A DNA stretch of 60,000 bases from Strigamia acuminata (GCA_949358305.1 OX442316.1:9550001-9610000), one strand, 5' to 3'; positions 1-11,220 are shown, counted from the stretch's first letter. The notes: generated by a model from the letters alone, not told the origin. Numbers and translations are program-made.

Positions 1-513
1 TTGCTGTAACAACTTTGATACTGCAATTTTTGTGCAGTGTCTTCGTTATCTTCAACTAAAGCAAACAGAAAATTGTGCAGTTCAAGCAACTGTCAAAAGT
101 AAAATCTTATTACCAGATATGTGTACGTTAACAAGTAAGCAAACTAGAATTTATATCTGTAGACTGAAAAAAAATATTATTGCTAAATAATGAAAAAGAA
201 CAAATGGCATGTTTACATTTAACTTAATCTCCCCATTACATAACAAATAGTTTTTTTGGATGGTTTTGTGTGCTCACAAAGAGATAAAGTTTTTAAATCA
301 AATGTCAATTACGGTATGTTGTAATTTAAAAAAAATATATTTTACACTATCATAACTAATACAAACAATTGATAAGTAATGAAATGTGATTATCTTGTGA
401 AAACTACCACTTGGTACATTTTGCAATACAGTAGACTCATTTATAAAGTCATTTGTTTTGTACATTTTGTCGTCTGATGGCGTTGTGTGCGCCATTGTTG
501 TATAATCATAGAA
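1..513. other. Upstream flank, no gene seen
   Basis: AT-rich sequence before the first gene. I see no splice-consistent exon or RNA gene. It should contain the promoter of the IQ-Kelch gene that starts at 514, but no convincing TATA box or initiator could be picked out. Confidence 0.5.
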
Positions 514-3255
514 ATGGCTCAAAATGAGGAATCAAATATCCCACCATCTGAATTTGTTTATTTGCACATTGATAACAAAACAATTAAAGTTAGAAGGTCT
601 GGAAATGGAAAGACATTCGGTTTTTCAACTTGATTCATCAATTTGTTTTAGGTCTCTTCTAATCGGACACAGTTTACACTTGAGAGAAGTTTTAAGATTC
701 TGGCCAAATTCATGCACTATTTCACTTGATAATTTGAATTTTTCGGTATGTGACATGATCTTACGGTGGATGCACACATCAGAAATAGAAACAGAATTGC
801 TGAGCTTACCAACTATGGTTAACGTCCACGATACCGCAGTGCAATTGAAAATTGTTGGTGAGATTTGTATAAATATTTATTTTTTTCTTTTCATTTCCTA
901 ATTGTTTTTCTTTCCAGCTCTGATTAAAATCTGCGAAAAATTAATCTTAGAGAAATTTATGGCCTCAAATGTCACGGATGTTTATGGATTTATTGAACAA
1001 CATGGAACTACCGATTTATTCAGTTCTCTTCGTAACATTTTGATATCATCATTCGAGGGTGTTGTGAAACATCCTAACTTTATGCGGTTTAATATTGATT
1101 TTGTATGCATGCTTTTATCTGATAATGATGTCGTAATCGACAGGCAAGTGTGTAATGTGATTCTTTACTGCCGTCAGGTATCTAATTTGATTCTTGATTT
1201 TTAGTGAAAAAATTGTTTTTGATTCAGCCGTACAGTGGCTGAATTATGATTGGGAAAATCGCAAAAAATACAATTTACGAGTCATGTCTTGTGTCCGCAT
1301 GCAGTTGTTGTCTAAACAGGATTTGCTCCTCTCTTCGTTGAGGACTAGTGAGTTTCCGGGATTGGAAATGCCGGAAGTGAGAACAATGTTTCTTAATGCC
1401 TTCAAGTAGGTAGAATTTGTGGTAATTTGGTATAAATTAACTTTTAGTAAAAAGAGTTTTATCGCAGGTATCATGCGGCTGTTAAAACGAATCAGATCTC
1501 ACGCTTTCCAGATCTAATCCCCGTTTCCAGAACCCGTGTGGGGACATCGAGATTAAACACCGGTGACATAATTGTGCCAAACAAATGCGATGTCGCATCT
1601 GGTAGCGAAGAAAATCTAGCTAAACAGTCTAAAAACGAAGTTAAATTGAATCTAAACGCAAACGAAACGGAACCACTTGTTGTTTCCACTCCAACGTGCT
1701 CGTTTACGGGGAGAGCTGGGAGTGATTCAATAAAAACAAAACCAATGTCCCGTAGCAACTTGGCACGTTGGATTTCTTCTCCAATGTGCACCTCGCGAAG
1801 GCCGTTACCCTGGCAAAAACTTCTGAGGTTTTATCCGCATCTGAACAAACAAGAGTTGGCTGCGATCGCATTACAGGCTTTTTTCCGTGGGTTTCGTGTT
1901 AGGAATAACTTAAAGATACTAAACGAAGCCGCGCGGAAAATTCAAAAACAGTATCGCAAATGGAAGCGGACTCGAATTGTGAATACAAAGCGAAGTTGTG
2001 TGGATATAGAGAACAAGCCCCTCGTAGGTTTAATTGTAATAGGCGGTTTGGATCCTGGACACAAACCGCTCGCTACGGGTAATATCAAACATTGATGCTC
2101 ATTTTATCTTAAAAATGTATTTTAATTTTTTTTAGCTTCTACGGTTCTTTACTACGACGCTCAGAGGAATATTTGGGCACCGATTTGTGCCACGCCAGTG
2201 CCATTTGTTCAAAGTGCATGTGCAATGTTAGATAAGCGCATATATGTAACAGGTTTGACGTTTTAAATTTTATTTTATTCAAATTTAAATCTTAAATTTA
2301 TCCGTTGAGATTAGGTGGAGTTATATTACCCACTCGATCGACACCTAAATCCGTTAGCAAATCCAACTGGTGCTTCGATCATCTCACAAGACTGTGGACT
2401 AAATGTAGCGACATGTTGGAAACACGAACTTGTCACGCGCTTGTAGCTCATTGTGGTAAACTGATCGCTATCGGAGGTAAAGATGCTTCTGAAAAGTGGG
2501 TTTTAGTGAGATGTACAAATTAGAAGAGAAAAATCATGCGGTTTATTTTTCCTGCTTATAGCTTACTTCAATCTACTGAGTTTTACGAACCGCATTTAAA
2601 TCGATGGATCAATATTTCACCTATGAACATCCCGAGAATGGCAATGGCTTCGGCTGTTTACAGAAACCGCATTTGGGTTTGCGGTGGTGCGACAAATGAC
2701 ACCGATGTGAATTCGGTGACGATTACTGGATCGGTGGAATGTTATCATTTTAATACGAATAAGTAAATGCAGTCTTAAGCGTTTTGGTCAAACTTTGTCA
2801 ACACATAAATTTTAAAACTGCATAGATGGCACATTCAATTGCCATTGAGGATTCCCCGCATGTCAGCTATGTTGATAGCTTTATCAGACATGATGGTAGT
2901 TCTTGGTGGTACAGCAATCGACTCTCGAAGCATGGATGCTGAAGTGTATATGGAGGGAAAAGATAACTGGAATATTGACCATTCTTTGCAAATGAATAGA
3001 GAATCTGCAGCTGTAGCCATTTTATGTAAATAAGCGAATGGGTAGTGCAGTGAAGCTGTCAATTTGTCTGTTGCAATACTATTTTGTTTTGATTGTTTTT
3101 TAGTTGATCTAATATTTTTGATCGGTGGTTATTCAGCTGAGACAAACAACGTGCTTTCCAGTGTACAGTGTTTCTTACCTGGACTTAACGGTGAAGTTAA
3201 TAATATAACCAGTTTGCCGTATCCATTAAACGGTCACTGCGCAGTCACAATTTAA
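514..3255 (+). CDS. BTB-BACK-IQ-IQ-Kelch protein, 725 aa, 10 exons
   Basis: Exons 514-596, 652-857, 918-1143, 1205-1405, 1468-2078, 2136-2252, 2315-2495, 2562-2762, 2826-3025, 3104-3255; the sum is 2178 nt, in frame throughout. The N-terminus holds a BTB fold (strand TISLDNLNF, then MILRWMHTSEI) and the next exons a BACK domain (FDSAVQWLNYD, VRMQLLS). The fifth exon is a long polar linker ending in two IQ motifs: LQAFFRGFRVR (about residues 374-384) and IQKQYRKWKRTR (about 397-408). Kelch blades follow, with GG-type turns in VIGGLDPG, IAIGGKD, VCGGATN, VLGGTA and LIGGYSAE. Known family role: BTB-BACK-Kelch proteins are substrate adaptors of Cullin-3 ubiquitin ligases. IQ motifs bind calmodulin or myosin light chains, so calcium/calmodulin control is an inference. 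Intron 3 (1144-1204) is of GC-AG type. Start chosen because the ATG at 514 opens the only frame giving a BTB strand that splices onward. Confidence 0.85.
1871..1975 (+). other. Two IQ calmodulin-binding-like motifs in the Kelch gene
   Basis: Inside exon 5 of the BTB-Kelch gene, between BACK and the first Kelch blade. Both fit the I/L-Q-x3-R-G/K-x3-R consensus: LQAFFRGFRVR and IQKQYRKWKRTR, 12 residues apart and separated by a predicted basic helix. IQ motifs bind calmodulin-like light chains; their presence in a BTB-BACK-Kelch protein is uncommon as far as I know. Binding itself is inferred. Confidence 0.75.
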
Positions 3256-3531
3256 TAATAAAAATAAATAAATAACATGTAGATATTATTTTGCTTTTAC
3301 ATTTACAAAATAAATCTTTATTAATAGAAAATTGCAACATTTTTATTTTTATAAAAGATTTAACCTGTGCAATACAATCAAAATTAAAATGCTTTGAAAA
3401 AATTTCGTTATGACCTGATGTGACTGACTTGTCAGCGAAATTGCAGGAACATTCCGTGTTTCGAAAGCTATAGCTTTTGTTAGTACGAGGATGTTGAAAA
3501 GACTAATCAATCAATAGTAATAATAATACGG

Positions 3532-3538
3532 TATAAAA
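3532..3538 (+). promoter_or_regulatory. TATA box of Kazal gene 1
   Basis: TATAAAA in the context GGTATAAAAGC, 87 bp before the ATG at 3625 and about 280 bp after the Kelch stop. Position and sequence fit a core promoter for the short secreted-protein gene that follows. Confidence 0.6.
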
Positions 3539-3624
3539 GCAACTATCAATGAAGGTTTACCGCAGACTAATAGAAAGCGTCGTTTAGACTAAGAAAAAAA
3601 AACATCTAAAATTTGTCAGTGGAA

Positions 3625-4044
3625 ATGTTTACATTCGGAAGAAATTCTTATTTTAGCGTAATACTAATCGCTTGTAAGTTAAACTGAAATTATTTTTTAC
3701 TATTTTTTTTTTAGTAATCTAATTTTTTCGATTCAGCTTTAGTTGCAGTAGCTTTCGCATGTAGAGGACATCATGGTGGAAAGAAACCAAAATGTCCAAC
3801 ATCTTGTTCGAAAGAGCTTAATAGTGTGTGTGGTACTGACGGAATTACGTATAACAATCCGTGCTTATTGCAGAAAGCTAGTTGCGAGTAAATATGTTTA
3901 ATTTAATAGATATTTTTGAAATTGATTATTGTATGAATGAATAGAAACAACGGAAAGATCCAAGAAGACCCTACAGGAGCTAGTTGCAGTGACGTAACTA
4001 GTGGGGGAACATGGAAACATGGAACAGTGACGCCTGACGACTAG
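3625..4044 (+). CDS. Kazal gene 1, secreted serine-protease inhibitor, 99 aa
   Basis: Three exons (3625-3673, 3737-3887, 3945-4044; introns phase 1 and 2). Exon 1 plus the start of exon 2 encode a hydrophobic signal peptide ending near VAVAFA. One Kazal domain follows with six cysteines in the pattern CPTSC-x7-C GTDGITYNNPC...ASC...ASC. In Kazal inhibitors the second residue after Cys2 is the P1 contact; here it is Lys, which predicts trypsin-like specificity. The tail after Cys6 is longer than in the neighbouring copies and rich in Thr/Gly. This gene is the most divergent of the early cluster and is not part of the tandem repeat that follows. It acts outside the cell by family knowledge; the target protease is unknown. 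Confidence 0.8.
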
Positions 4045-4139
4045 TTGAAAGGTCCGACTAGGGCCGCAATAAGGTGGGAGCAGAGGCAGAGGCGGGGCCA
4101 CCAGGTACATCAAGAACCGATATTTATAAAATTTCGTTC

Positions 4140-4360
4140 AAACATAAAAAAAAATTGTTTAATTTTATTAATATGAATAAAAATATTTATGAAATTTTAT
4201 TGAAATGCATCAAAATATTTATGGAATTTTATTGAAATGCATCAAAAATTTATGAAATTTTATTGAAATGCAACAAAAATTTATAAAATTTCATTGAAAT
4301 GGGTAAAAAATTTGTCAAAAGTCATTGAAATTTATCCAAAAATTGTTAAATTTTAATAGA
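4140..4360. repeat. Degenerate AT-rich tandem repeat, about 35 bp period
   Basis: Several imperfect copies of a unit containing TTTATTGAAATGCATCAAAA run from the 3' end of Kazal gene 1 toward the start of the duplicated array. The copies drift in sequence toward the right end. No coding sense is visible. Confidence 0.6.
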
Positions 4361-4887
4361 AATTTAGCAAAAAAATTTCCTGAATGATATAATTAAAGGG
4401 TAAAGCTTTTGTCTAGGTTCTATGGGACTTTTTCTTTTAAAACCGACCACATTCTAAAAACCGGTATTATCAATTACTGGAAACCCATTCGTAAAAAGAA
4501 GTACAGGATTCATGAATTTAAATGGCCATGGATAGTTGGAAAAAAATACATCACATTTAACGAAGTTGGTCCCAGTCCATGCACTGCAGTGAAGTGATCC
4601 ATTCGATTTTTTGAAATTTAGATTAAATTCAAAGTATTTTAAATTGCAATTGTAGCAGCAGTGAACAGCATTCAGTACAGTATTTGATAAATGGAAGATT
4701 GTTGCTACAGCCTCTAAAATTTTATTTTTGAATTTTAATACAAATAAAATAGATTTTTTTTTTGTTATTTAATGGGAATGACGTCACACGTATCAACACG
4801 AAACGACAGAAACGAGTCGTTTTAGACTTTTTGAATGCAGCTATTGCAAAATTTAAAACAAGGTTATTTCCTGGAAATAAACGCAGG

Positions 4888-4895
4888 TATAAAAA
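4888..4895 (+). promoter_or_regulatory. TATA box of Kazal gene 2
   Basis: TATAAAAA in GCAGGTATAAAAAGC, 69 bp upstream of the ATG at 4957. The same element is kept at 7925-7932 before Kazal gene 3 but is broken before Kazal gene 4. Confidence 0.6.
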
Positions 4896-4956
4896 GCATT
4901 TATTTAGGTCCGCACGCTTAAAACCGACTACATTCCAAAAACTATCTCTATTTAAG

Positions 4957-5286
4957 ATGGTCAGCAAATATCTCGCCGTGTTCGCCTTTTGCGCTATGGG
5001 TATTCTTTAACGCTGGAGACCTCTTTACAATTTACAATTTTTTTTATTTTAAGTTGCATTTATTCATGCCGAAAAGTGCGCAGAAGTTTGTACAGCAGAT
5101 TACAGTCCAGTTTGTGATACTAATCACAAACAGTACAGCAACCAATGCCAGTTAGACATCGCAATTTGCAAGTAAATTTTTTTTTTAAATTTAAAACAGT
5201 TCATATATAATTTTATTGTAATATTTTATTTTAGAAGTGGAGGAGAAATCAAGAAAGGGTGCTGCAAGGACAACCCTAATTCTTAG
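4957..5286 (+). CDS. Kazal gene 2, secreted inhibitor, 70 aa
   Basis: Exons 4957-4999, 5054-5171, 5235-5286 with phase 1 and phase 2 introns, the same layout as genes 3 and 4. The signal peptide MVSKYLAVFAFCAMG... is split by the first intron and ends near AFIHA. The single Kazal domain has CAEVC, then SPVC, SNQC, AIC and a terminal CC. The predicted P1 residue is Ala, which suggests elastase-like rather than trypsin-like targets. Compared with gene 3 it lacks four codons just before the terminal CC (gene 3 has DPTRA there). In this feature it matches gene 4 better than its nearer neighbour gene 3. Confidence 0.8.
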
Positions 5287-5406
5287 TGGCCGCTAACTCG
5301 TTCTCGCTGATCCCTCGACATTTTTAAATATTAATTTCATGTATTAGAAGGCTTAATCAAATAAAATGTTGTCGTTATTGGTTGCATAAAAGGTAAATCT
5401 ATGGTA

Positions 5407-5592
5407 CTGTGTAAGCTGTGTAGCCGGGACATAGGACGGGTCCCAGAAACTTGACCGGTCTAGGGAATGTGCAGATGGGAGAGGCGATTTAATATTGCTG
5501 GGTATAGGGCGGGACCAAATCAGGCCCTCCAAACTGTCCGGACCACTCAGCTGTCCGGACGGTGCTATGTCCGGTCTACACAGCTTACACTG
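5407..5592. mobile_element. MITE with TA target-site duplication (Tc1/mariner-like)
   Basis: 186 bp inserted in the 3' flank of Kazal gene 2. The ends are near-perfect inverted repeats of about 28 bp: CTGTGTAAGCTGTGTAG at the left, and the right end read inverted begins CAGTGTAAGCTGTGTAG. The element is flanked by TA on both sides. The equivalent positions after Kazal genes 3 and 4 read straight through (TATGGTAATTGTTTAT), so the empty site is preserved and the insertion postdates the duplications. It is too short to encode a transposase. A TA duplication fits the Tc1/mariner superfamily. Confidence 0.85.
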
Positions 5593-6023
5593 TAATTGTT
5601 TATAAAAAAAAAAACAGGAAAAACCTATACAGCTGTGCTTGACTGCACAGTCTAATAGGCCAAAAAGGATGGGATAATAATGAGGATAACTTACTAACTT
5701 TGTGTATTATAATTGAAATTCCATACGTCCTGGTATTGCGGACATAAATTCTTCATAGATTTTAAAATTGTAATGGAAAAAACCAAGCAAGAATTGTGTC
5801 GCATAATTTAATAATTTCACAATTTTATTTGACCTAATTGACAATCGAGTCGTTAGATTAATAAGGGGTTTGGAATGAATACCAACAACTTCTTTTGAAT
5901 AATACATATTTTTTGTTGATACAAGTGGCTATGCCCAATAGGTGCACGGTATTTCTTACAAACATTTCACAGACATCACACAAACATGTCACAATCTTTG
6001 TATTTCAAAGAAAATAGTGGAAA

Positions 6024-7127
6024 CAGTTTTAAGAATTCAGGTTTTATGATTTTGGTCGAATCCATGCACTATTTTACTTGATAGTTTGAATTTTCCGTAT
6101 ATGTTTTGATCTTACGGTGCAATAGAAACCGATTACTTGACTTACCAACTAGTTGCATACGCTTCACGTCTTCAATACTGCACTGCAATAGAAAATCGTT
6201 GGTAAGATTTTTATAAATATTTATTTTTTTCTTCCCATTTTCTAATTGTTTTTATTTCTAGCTCTGAAAAAAATCACTGAAAAATTAATATTGGAGAAAT
6301 TTATGGCTTCAAATACGGTATCAGAATACGGCACCACTGATTTATTCAGTTCGCTTCATAATGTGAAACATCCTAACTTAAATGCGGGTTAATATTGATT
6401 TTTATGCATGCTTTTATCTAATTATAATTCTTAATTTTTAGTGAAAAATTTGTTTTTGATTTAGCCGCAAGATGTGTCTGCACGCAGTTGTTGTCTAAAC
6501 AGGATTTGCTCCGGAAGTGAGAACAATGTTTCTTTATGCCTTCAATAAGTAGGTAGAATTTATGGTAATTTGACATAAATTAACTTTTAGTAAAAAGAAT
6601 TTCACTGCAGGTATCATGCGGCTGTTAAAACGAATCAGATATCACGTTTGCCGGATCTAATACCCGTTTCAAGAACTCGTGCGGGGAGATCGAGATTTAA
6701 CACCAGTGACATAATTTTACGAAATAAATGCGATGTCGCATCTGGTAGAGAAGTAGTAAAGCTAACTGAACAGTTTAAAAGCAAAGTTAAATTGAACCTA
6801 AACGCAAACGAAATGGAACCACTTGTTGTTTCCACTCCAACGTGCTCGTTTATGGGGAGAGCTGGGAGTGATTCAGTCAAAACAAAACCAATGTCCTGTA
6901 GCAACTTGGCACGTTGGATTTCTTCTCCAATATGGTTTGGATCCTGGACACAAACCGCTTGCTACTGGTAATTTCAAACATTGATGCTCATTTTATTTTA
7001 AAAATGAATTTTAATTTATTTTAAGCTTGTATGGTTCTTTACTACGACGCACAGAGGAATATTTGGGCACCAATTTATGCCATGCCAGCCAGTGCCATTT
7101 GTTCAAAATGCATGTGCAATGTTAGAT
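6024..7127 (+). pseudogene. Truncated Kelch-gene copy 1 (BTB end to first Kelch blade)
   Basis: Similar to parent positions about 690-2232, introns included, so it is a DNA-level and not a retro copy. It starts in parent exon 2 and stops in exon 6. It lacks the N-terminal BTB part and most Kelch blades. Internal losses include part of the BACK domain (the segment after TTCAGTTCGCTTC), most of parent exon 4 and the whole IQ region: sequence jumps from TCTTCTCCAAT to GGTTTGGATCC. Reading frames are broken in several places. No start codon or promoter is evident. The exon 4 deletions are shared with copy 2, so they predate the second duplication. Confidence 0.85.
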
Positions 7128-7924
7128 GACCCACCCTCCTAGTTGGAAAAAAATAAATCACATTCAACGAAGTTGGTCCCAGTCCATGATGTACTGCAGT
7201 GAAGTGAATCATTTGATTTTCTGAAATTTAGATTAAATTAAAAGTATTTTAAATTGTAATTGTAGCAGCACTGCACACCATTCAGTACAGTATTTGATGG
7301 ATGGAAGATTGTTGCTACAGCTTCTGAAATTTTATTTTTGAATTTTGTTACAACTAAAATAGAATTTTTTTCTATGCTAATTCTATGGAAAGAAAGTTTA
7401 CTGCTTTTTCTGAAATCAAATTCTAAAAATTCTCATCAAAAACATTTACCGGGACATACATTCATTTTAATTAGACCTAAACTAAAATTAACTTTAAATT
7501 CTTTATATTATGTGCACAACACATTACCAGGAAAAATCGGCTTTTCTCAGAGAAGGTTTATTTGCTTCGGATAATTACATTACACTTACATAATTATTGT
7601 ACATACATTTCAGATGCAACCTTCAAATTAAATATTATTTCTTACGAGCTTATATGTTTCCTGGAAAATTATTACGAGTTGAGTCTTTTGTTCTTTGATT
7701 TACTGCAATGAATTTATTCAAGTTTTTTAAGTTCTGTATTAATTATCGGTATATGAAAAAAAATTGTTTTCATTTAAATTCACTTGAATATTCCACTGGG
7801 TAAAAATCAATCCATCATTTAGCTGACCTTTTTACCTTTAGCAAATAAAGTATTGTGCAACAGCTTTGCTGACATTGTAAAATTTAAAGCAAGGTTATCT
7901 ACATTTCCTGGAAATATACGCAGG

Positions 7925-7932
7925 TATAAAAA
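7925..7932 (+). promoter_or_regulatory. TATA box of Kazal gene 3
   Basis: TATAAAAA, 69 bp before the ATG at 7994, in the same context as before gene 2 (GCAGGTATAAAAAGC). Confidence 0.6.
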
Positions 7933-7993
7933 GCATTTATCTAGGTCCGAAAGCTTAAATCCGTCTACATTTCAAAAACTATCGCCATTCAAG

Positions 7994-8344
7994 ATGGTCA
8001 GCAAATATCTCGCCGTGTTCGCCTTTTGCGCTATGGGTATTCTTTAATGCTGGAGATCTCTTTACAATTTACAATTATTTTTATTTTCAGTTGCATTTAT
8101 TCATGCACAACAGTGCAAAGACTTTTGCCCAGCAATTTACAGTCCAGTTTGTGATACTAATAACAAACTGTACAGCAACCAATGCATGTTAGACTTCGCA
8201 ATTTGCAAGTAAGATTTTTTTTAAATTGAAAACAGTTCATGTATAATAATTATTGTAACATGTTATTTTAGAAGTGGAGGACAAATCAAGAAGGATCCTA
8301 CCAGAGCATGCTGCAAGGGCAACCCTCAGTGTAATGTAGGCTAA
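7994..8344 (+). CDS. Kazal gene 3, secreted inhibitor, 77 aa
   Basis: Exons 7994-8036, 8091-8208, 8272-8344. The signal peptide is nearly identical to that of genes 2 and 4. The mature part starts QQCKDFCPAIYSPVC and has Ala at the predicted P1 position. Unlike genes 2 and 4 it keeps the ancestral-looking DPTRACC segment and has an extra cysteine near the C-terminus (NPQCNVG), giving eight cysteines in the mature chain. It lies between the two Kelch-gene fragments. Confidence 0.8.
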
Positions 8345-8789
8345 CTCGTTCTCGCTCATCGCTCAACACTTTTAAATATTAATTTCATGTATTGAAAGGC
8401 TTATTAGATTAAAATGCTGTGATTATTGATTGCATAAAAGCTAAATCTATGGTAATTGTTTATAAAAATGGAAATTGAAATTCTGCACATTCTGATATTG
8501 TGGACATAAATTCTTCATAGATTTTAAAATTGTAATGGAAAAAACCAAGCAAGAAATATGTCGCATAAACAATTTCACACCTTTATTTGACCTAATTGAC
8601 AATCGAGTCGTTACATAAATACCGGTAAGGGGTTTGGAATGAATACCAACAACTTCTTTTGAATAATGCATATTCTGTTGATACAAGTGGCTATGCCCAA
8701 TAGGTGCACGGTATTTCTTCCAAACATTTCACTGACATCACACAAACATGTCACGATCTTTGCATTTCAAAAGAAAAAGTGGAAACAGT

Positions 8790-10012
8790 TTTAATAATTC
8801 AGGTTTTTTTATTTTGGTCGAACCCATACACTATTTTACTTGATAGATTGAATTTTCCGTATGTGTTGTGATTTTACGGTGAAATAGAAACCGAATTACT
8901 CGGCTTACCAACTACTTGTATACGCTTTACGTCTTCAATACTTCACTTGCAATAGAAAATCGTTGGTAAGATTTGTATAAATATTTATTTTTTTTTCCCA
9001 TTTCCTAATTGTTTTTATTTCCAGCTCTGATAAAAGTCACCGAAAAATTAATATTGGAGAAATTTATGGCTTCAAATACGCAACACGGCACCACTGATTT
9101 CTTCAGTTCCCTTCGTAATATTTTGATATCATCATTCGAGAGTGTTGTGAAACATCCTAACTTTATGCGGTTTAATATTGATTTTTTACGCATGCATTTA
9201 TCTAATTTGATTCTTAATTTTTAGTGAAAAAACTGTTTTTGATTCAGCCGTACGATGTGTCTGCACGCAGCTGTTGTCTAAACAGGATTTGCTCCGGAAG
9301 TGAGAACAATGTTTTTTTATGCCTTCAATAAGTAGGTAGAATTTATGGTAATTTGATGTAAATAAACTTTCAGTAAAAATAATTTTATCGCAGGTATCAT
9401 GCGGCTGTTAAAACGAATCAGATCTCACGCTTTCCGGATCTACTGTAATACACGTTTTAAAAACTCGTGCGGGGACATCGAGATTAAACACCAGTGACAT
9501 AATTTTACAAAATAAATGCGATGTCGCATCTGGTAGAAAAGAAATAAAGCGAACTGAACAGTCTACAAGCGAAGTTAAATTGAATCTAAACATAAACGAA
9601 ATGGAACCACTTGTTGTTTCCACTCCAACGTGTTCGTTTACGGTGTGAGCTGGGAGTGATTCAATAAAAACAAAACCAATGTCTCGTAGCAACGTGGCAC
9701 GTTGGATTTCTTCTCCACTTCGCGAAGGCCGTTACCCTGGCAGGGCTGGCAAAAACGTCTGAGGTTTTATCCGCATCTGAACAAGCAAGAGTTGATTGCA
9801 ATCGCATTGCAGGCTTTTTTCCGTAGGCGGTTTGGATCTTGGACAACGCTCGCTACGAGCATCAAACATTGATGCTCATTTTATCTTAAAACTGTATTTT
9901 AATTTTTTCTAAGCGTCTACGGTTCTTTACTACGACGCTCAGAGGAATATTTGGGCACCGATTTGTGCCACGCCAGTGCCATTTGTTTAAAATGCATGTG
10001 CAATGTTAGATA
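8790..10012 (+). pseudogene. Truncated Kelch-gene copy 2
   Basis: Same left and right breakpoints as copy 1 and the same exon 4 deletions. It has its own additional changes: part of intron 3 and its exon edge are lost, a stop interrupts the linker (TTTACGGTGTGAGC), and an 8-bp duplication lies near CTGGCAGGGCTGGC. It keeps the first part of the IQ segment (GCATTGCAGGCTTTTTTCCG) but then jumps to GGCGGTTTGGATC. The IQ region was therefore cut in both copies by different deletions that end at nearly the same place. Not expected to encode protein. Confidence 0.85.
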
Positions 10013-10890
10013 ACCCATCCTCTTAGTTGGATAAAAATAAATCACATTCAACGAAGCTGGTCCCAGTCCATGTACTGCAGTGAAGTGACCCATTCGATTT
10101 TCTAAAATTTAGATGAAATTAAAATTATTTTAAATTGCAATTGAAGTAGCAGTGAACACCATTCACAAATCAGTACAGTATTAGAAAAATGAAAGCTAGT
10201 AGACACAGCCTTTAAAATTTTATTTTTGAATTTTGATACCAATAAAAAAGGATGTTTATTACATTTCCTGAACTCAAATTTTAAAAATTCTCATCAAAAA
10301 CATTTACTCGGACTTACATTCATTCTAATTAAAGCTAAACTAAATTTAACTTTAAATTCTTTAAATTATGTATATAACACATTACCAGGGAAAATCAGCT
10401 TCTCCCAGAAAATGTTTTTATATGCTTCCGGATAATTACATTACACTTACATAATTATATTACATTTCAGATACAACCTTCAAATTAATGAGTACAAACA
10501 CAATTAAATATTTTCTTACGAACTCAAGTTTCCTGGAGAATTATTACGAGTTGAGTTTTTTGTTCTTCTTATGGCAACGAATTTATTCAAGCTTTTTAAG
10601 TTCTGTATTAATTATCGGTGTAAGAAAAAAAATTGTTTTAAGTTAATTTGACGTGAATATTCCACTAGGTAGAAATCAATCCATCATTTAGCTGACCATT
10701 TTTTACCTTTAGTAAATAAAGTATTGTGCACCAGCTTTGTATACATCGTAAATTTTAAATTTAATGCAAGGTTATTTACTCATTTCCTGGAAATGTACGC
10801 AGGTACTGTATACAATTATAGGAGAAAAACTTTTTATCTAGGTCCGCACGCTTAAATCCGACTACATTCCAAAAACTATCTCCATTCAAC

Positions 10891-11220
10891 ATGATCAGCA
10901 AATATCTCGCCGTGTTCGCTTTTTGCGCTATGGGTATTTTTTAATGCTGGAGACCTCTTTACAATTTACAATTCTTTTTATTTTAAGTTGCATTTATTCA
11001 TGCCGAAAAGTGCGCAGAAGTTTGTGCAGCAGTTTACAGTCCAGTTTGTGATACTAATCACAAACAGTACAGCAACCAATGCCAGTTAGACATCGCAATT
11101 TGCAAGTAAGATTTTTTTAAAAATTGAAAACAGTTCATGCATAATTTTATTGTAATATGTTATTCTAGAAGTGGAGGAAAGATCAAGAAAGGGTGCTGCA
11201 AGGACAACCCTAATTGTTAG
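10891..11220 (+). CDS. Kazal gene 4, secreted inhibitor, 70 aa
   Basis: Exons 10891-10933, 10988-11105, 11169-11220. The signal peptide begins MISKYLAVFAFCAMG. The mature domain is CAEVCAAVYSPVC, SNQC, AIC, terminal CC, then NPNC; P1 is Ala. It is almost the same protein as gene 2. The upstream region differs: the TATAAAAA box kept before genes 2 and 3 is replaced by GTACTGTATACAATTATAGG, so expression may differ. This is the last array member, and its 3' flank runs into unique sequence without a Kelch fragment. Confidence 0.8.

Noticed and set aside
298-522. Minus-strand 74-codon ORF upstream of the first gene
   Set aside because: Composition is that of random AT-rich DNA, no domain, and it overlaps the likely promoter of the plus-strand gene.
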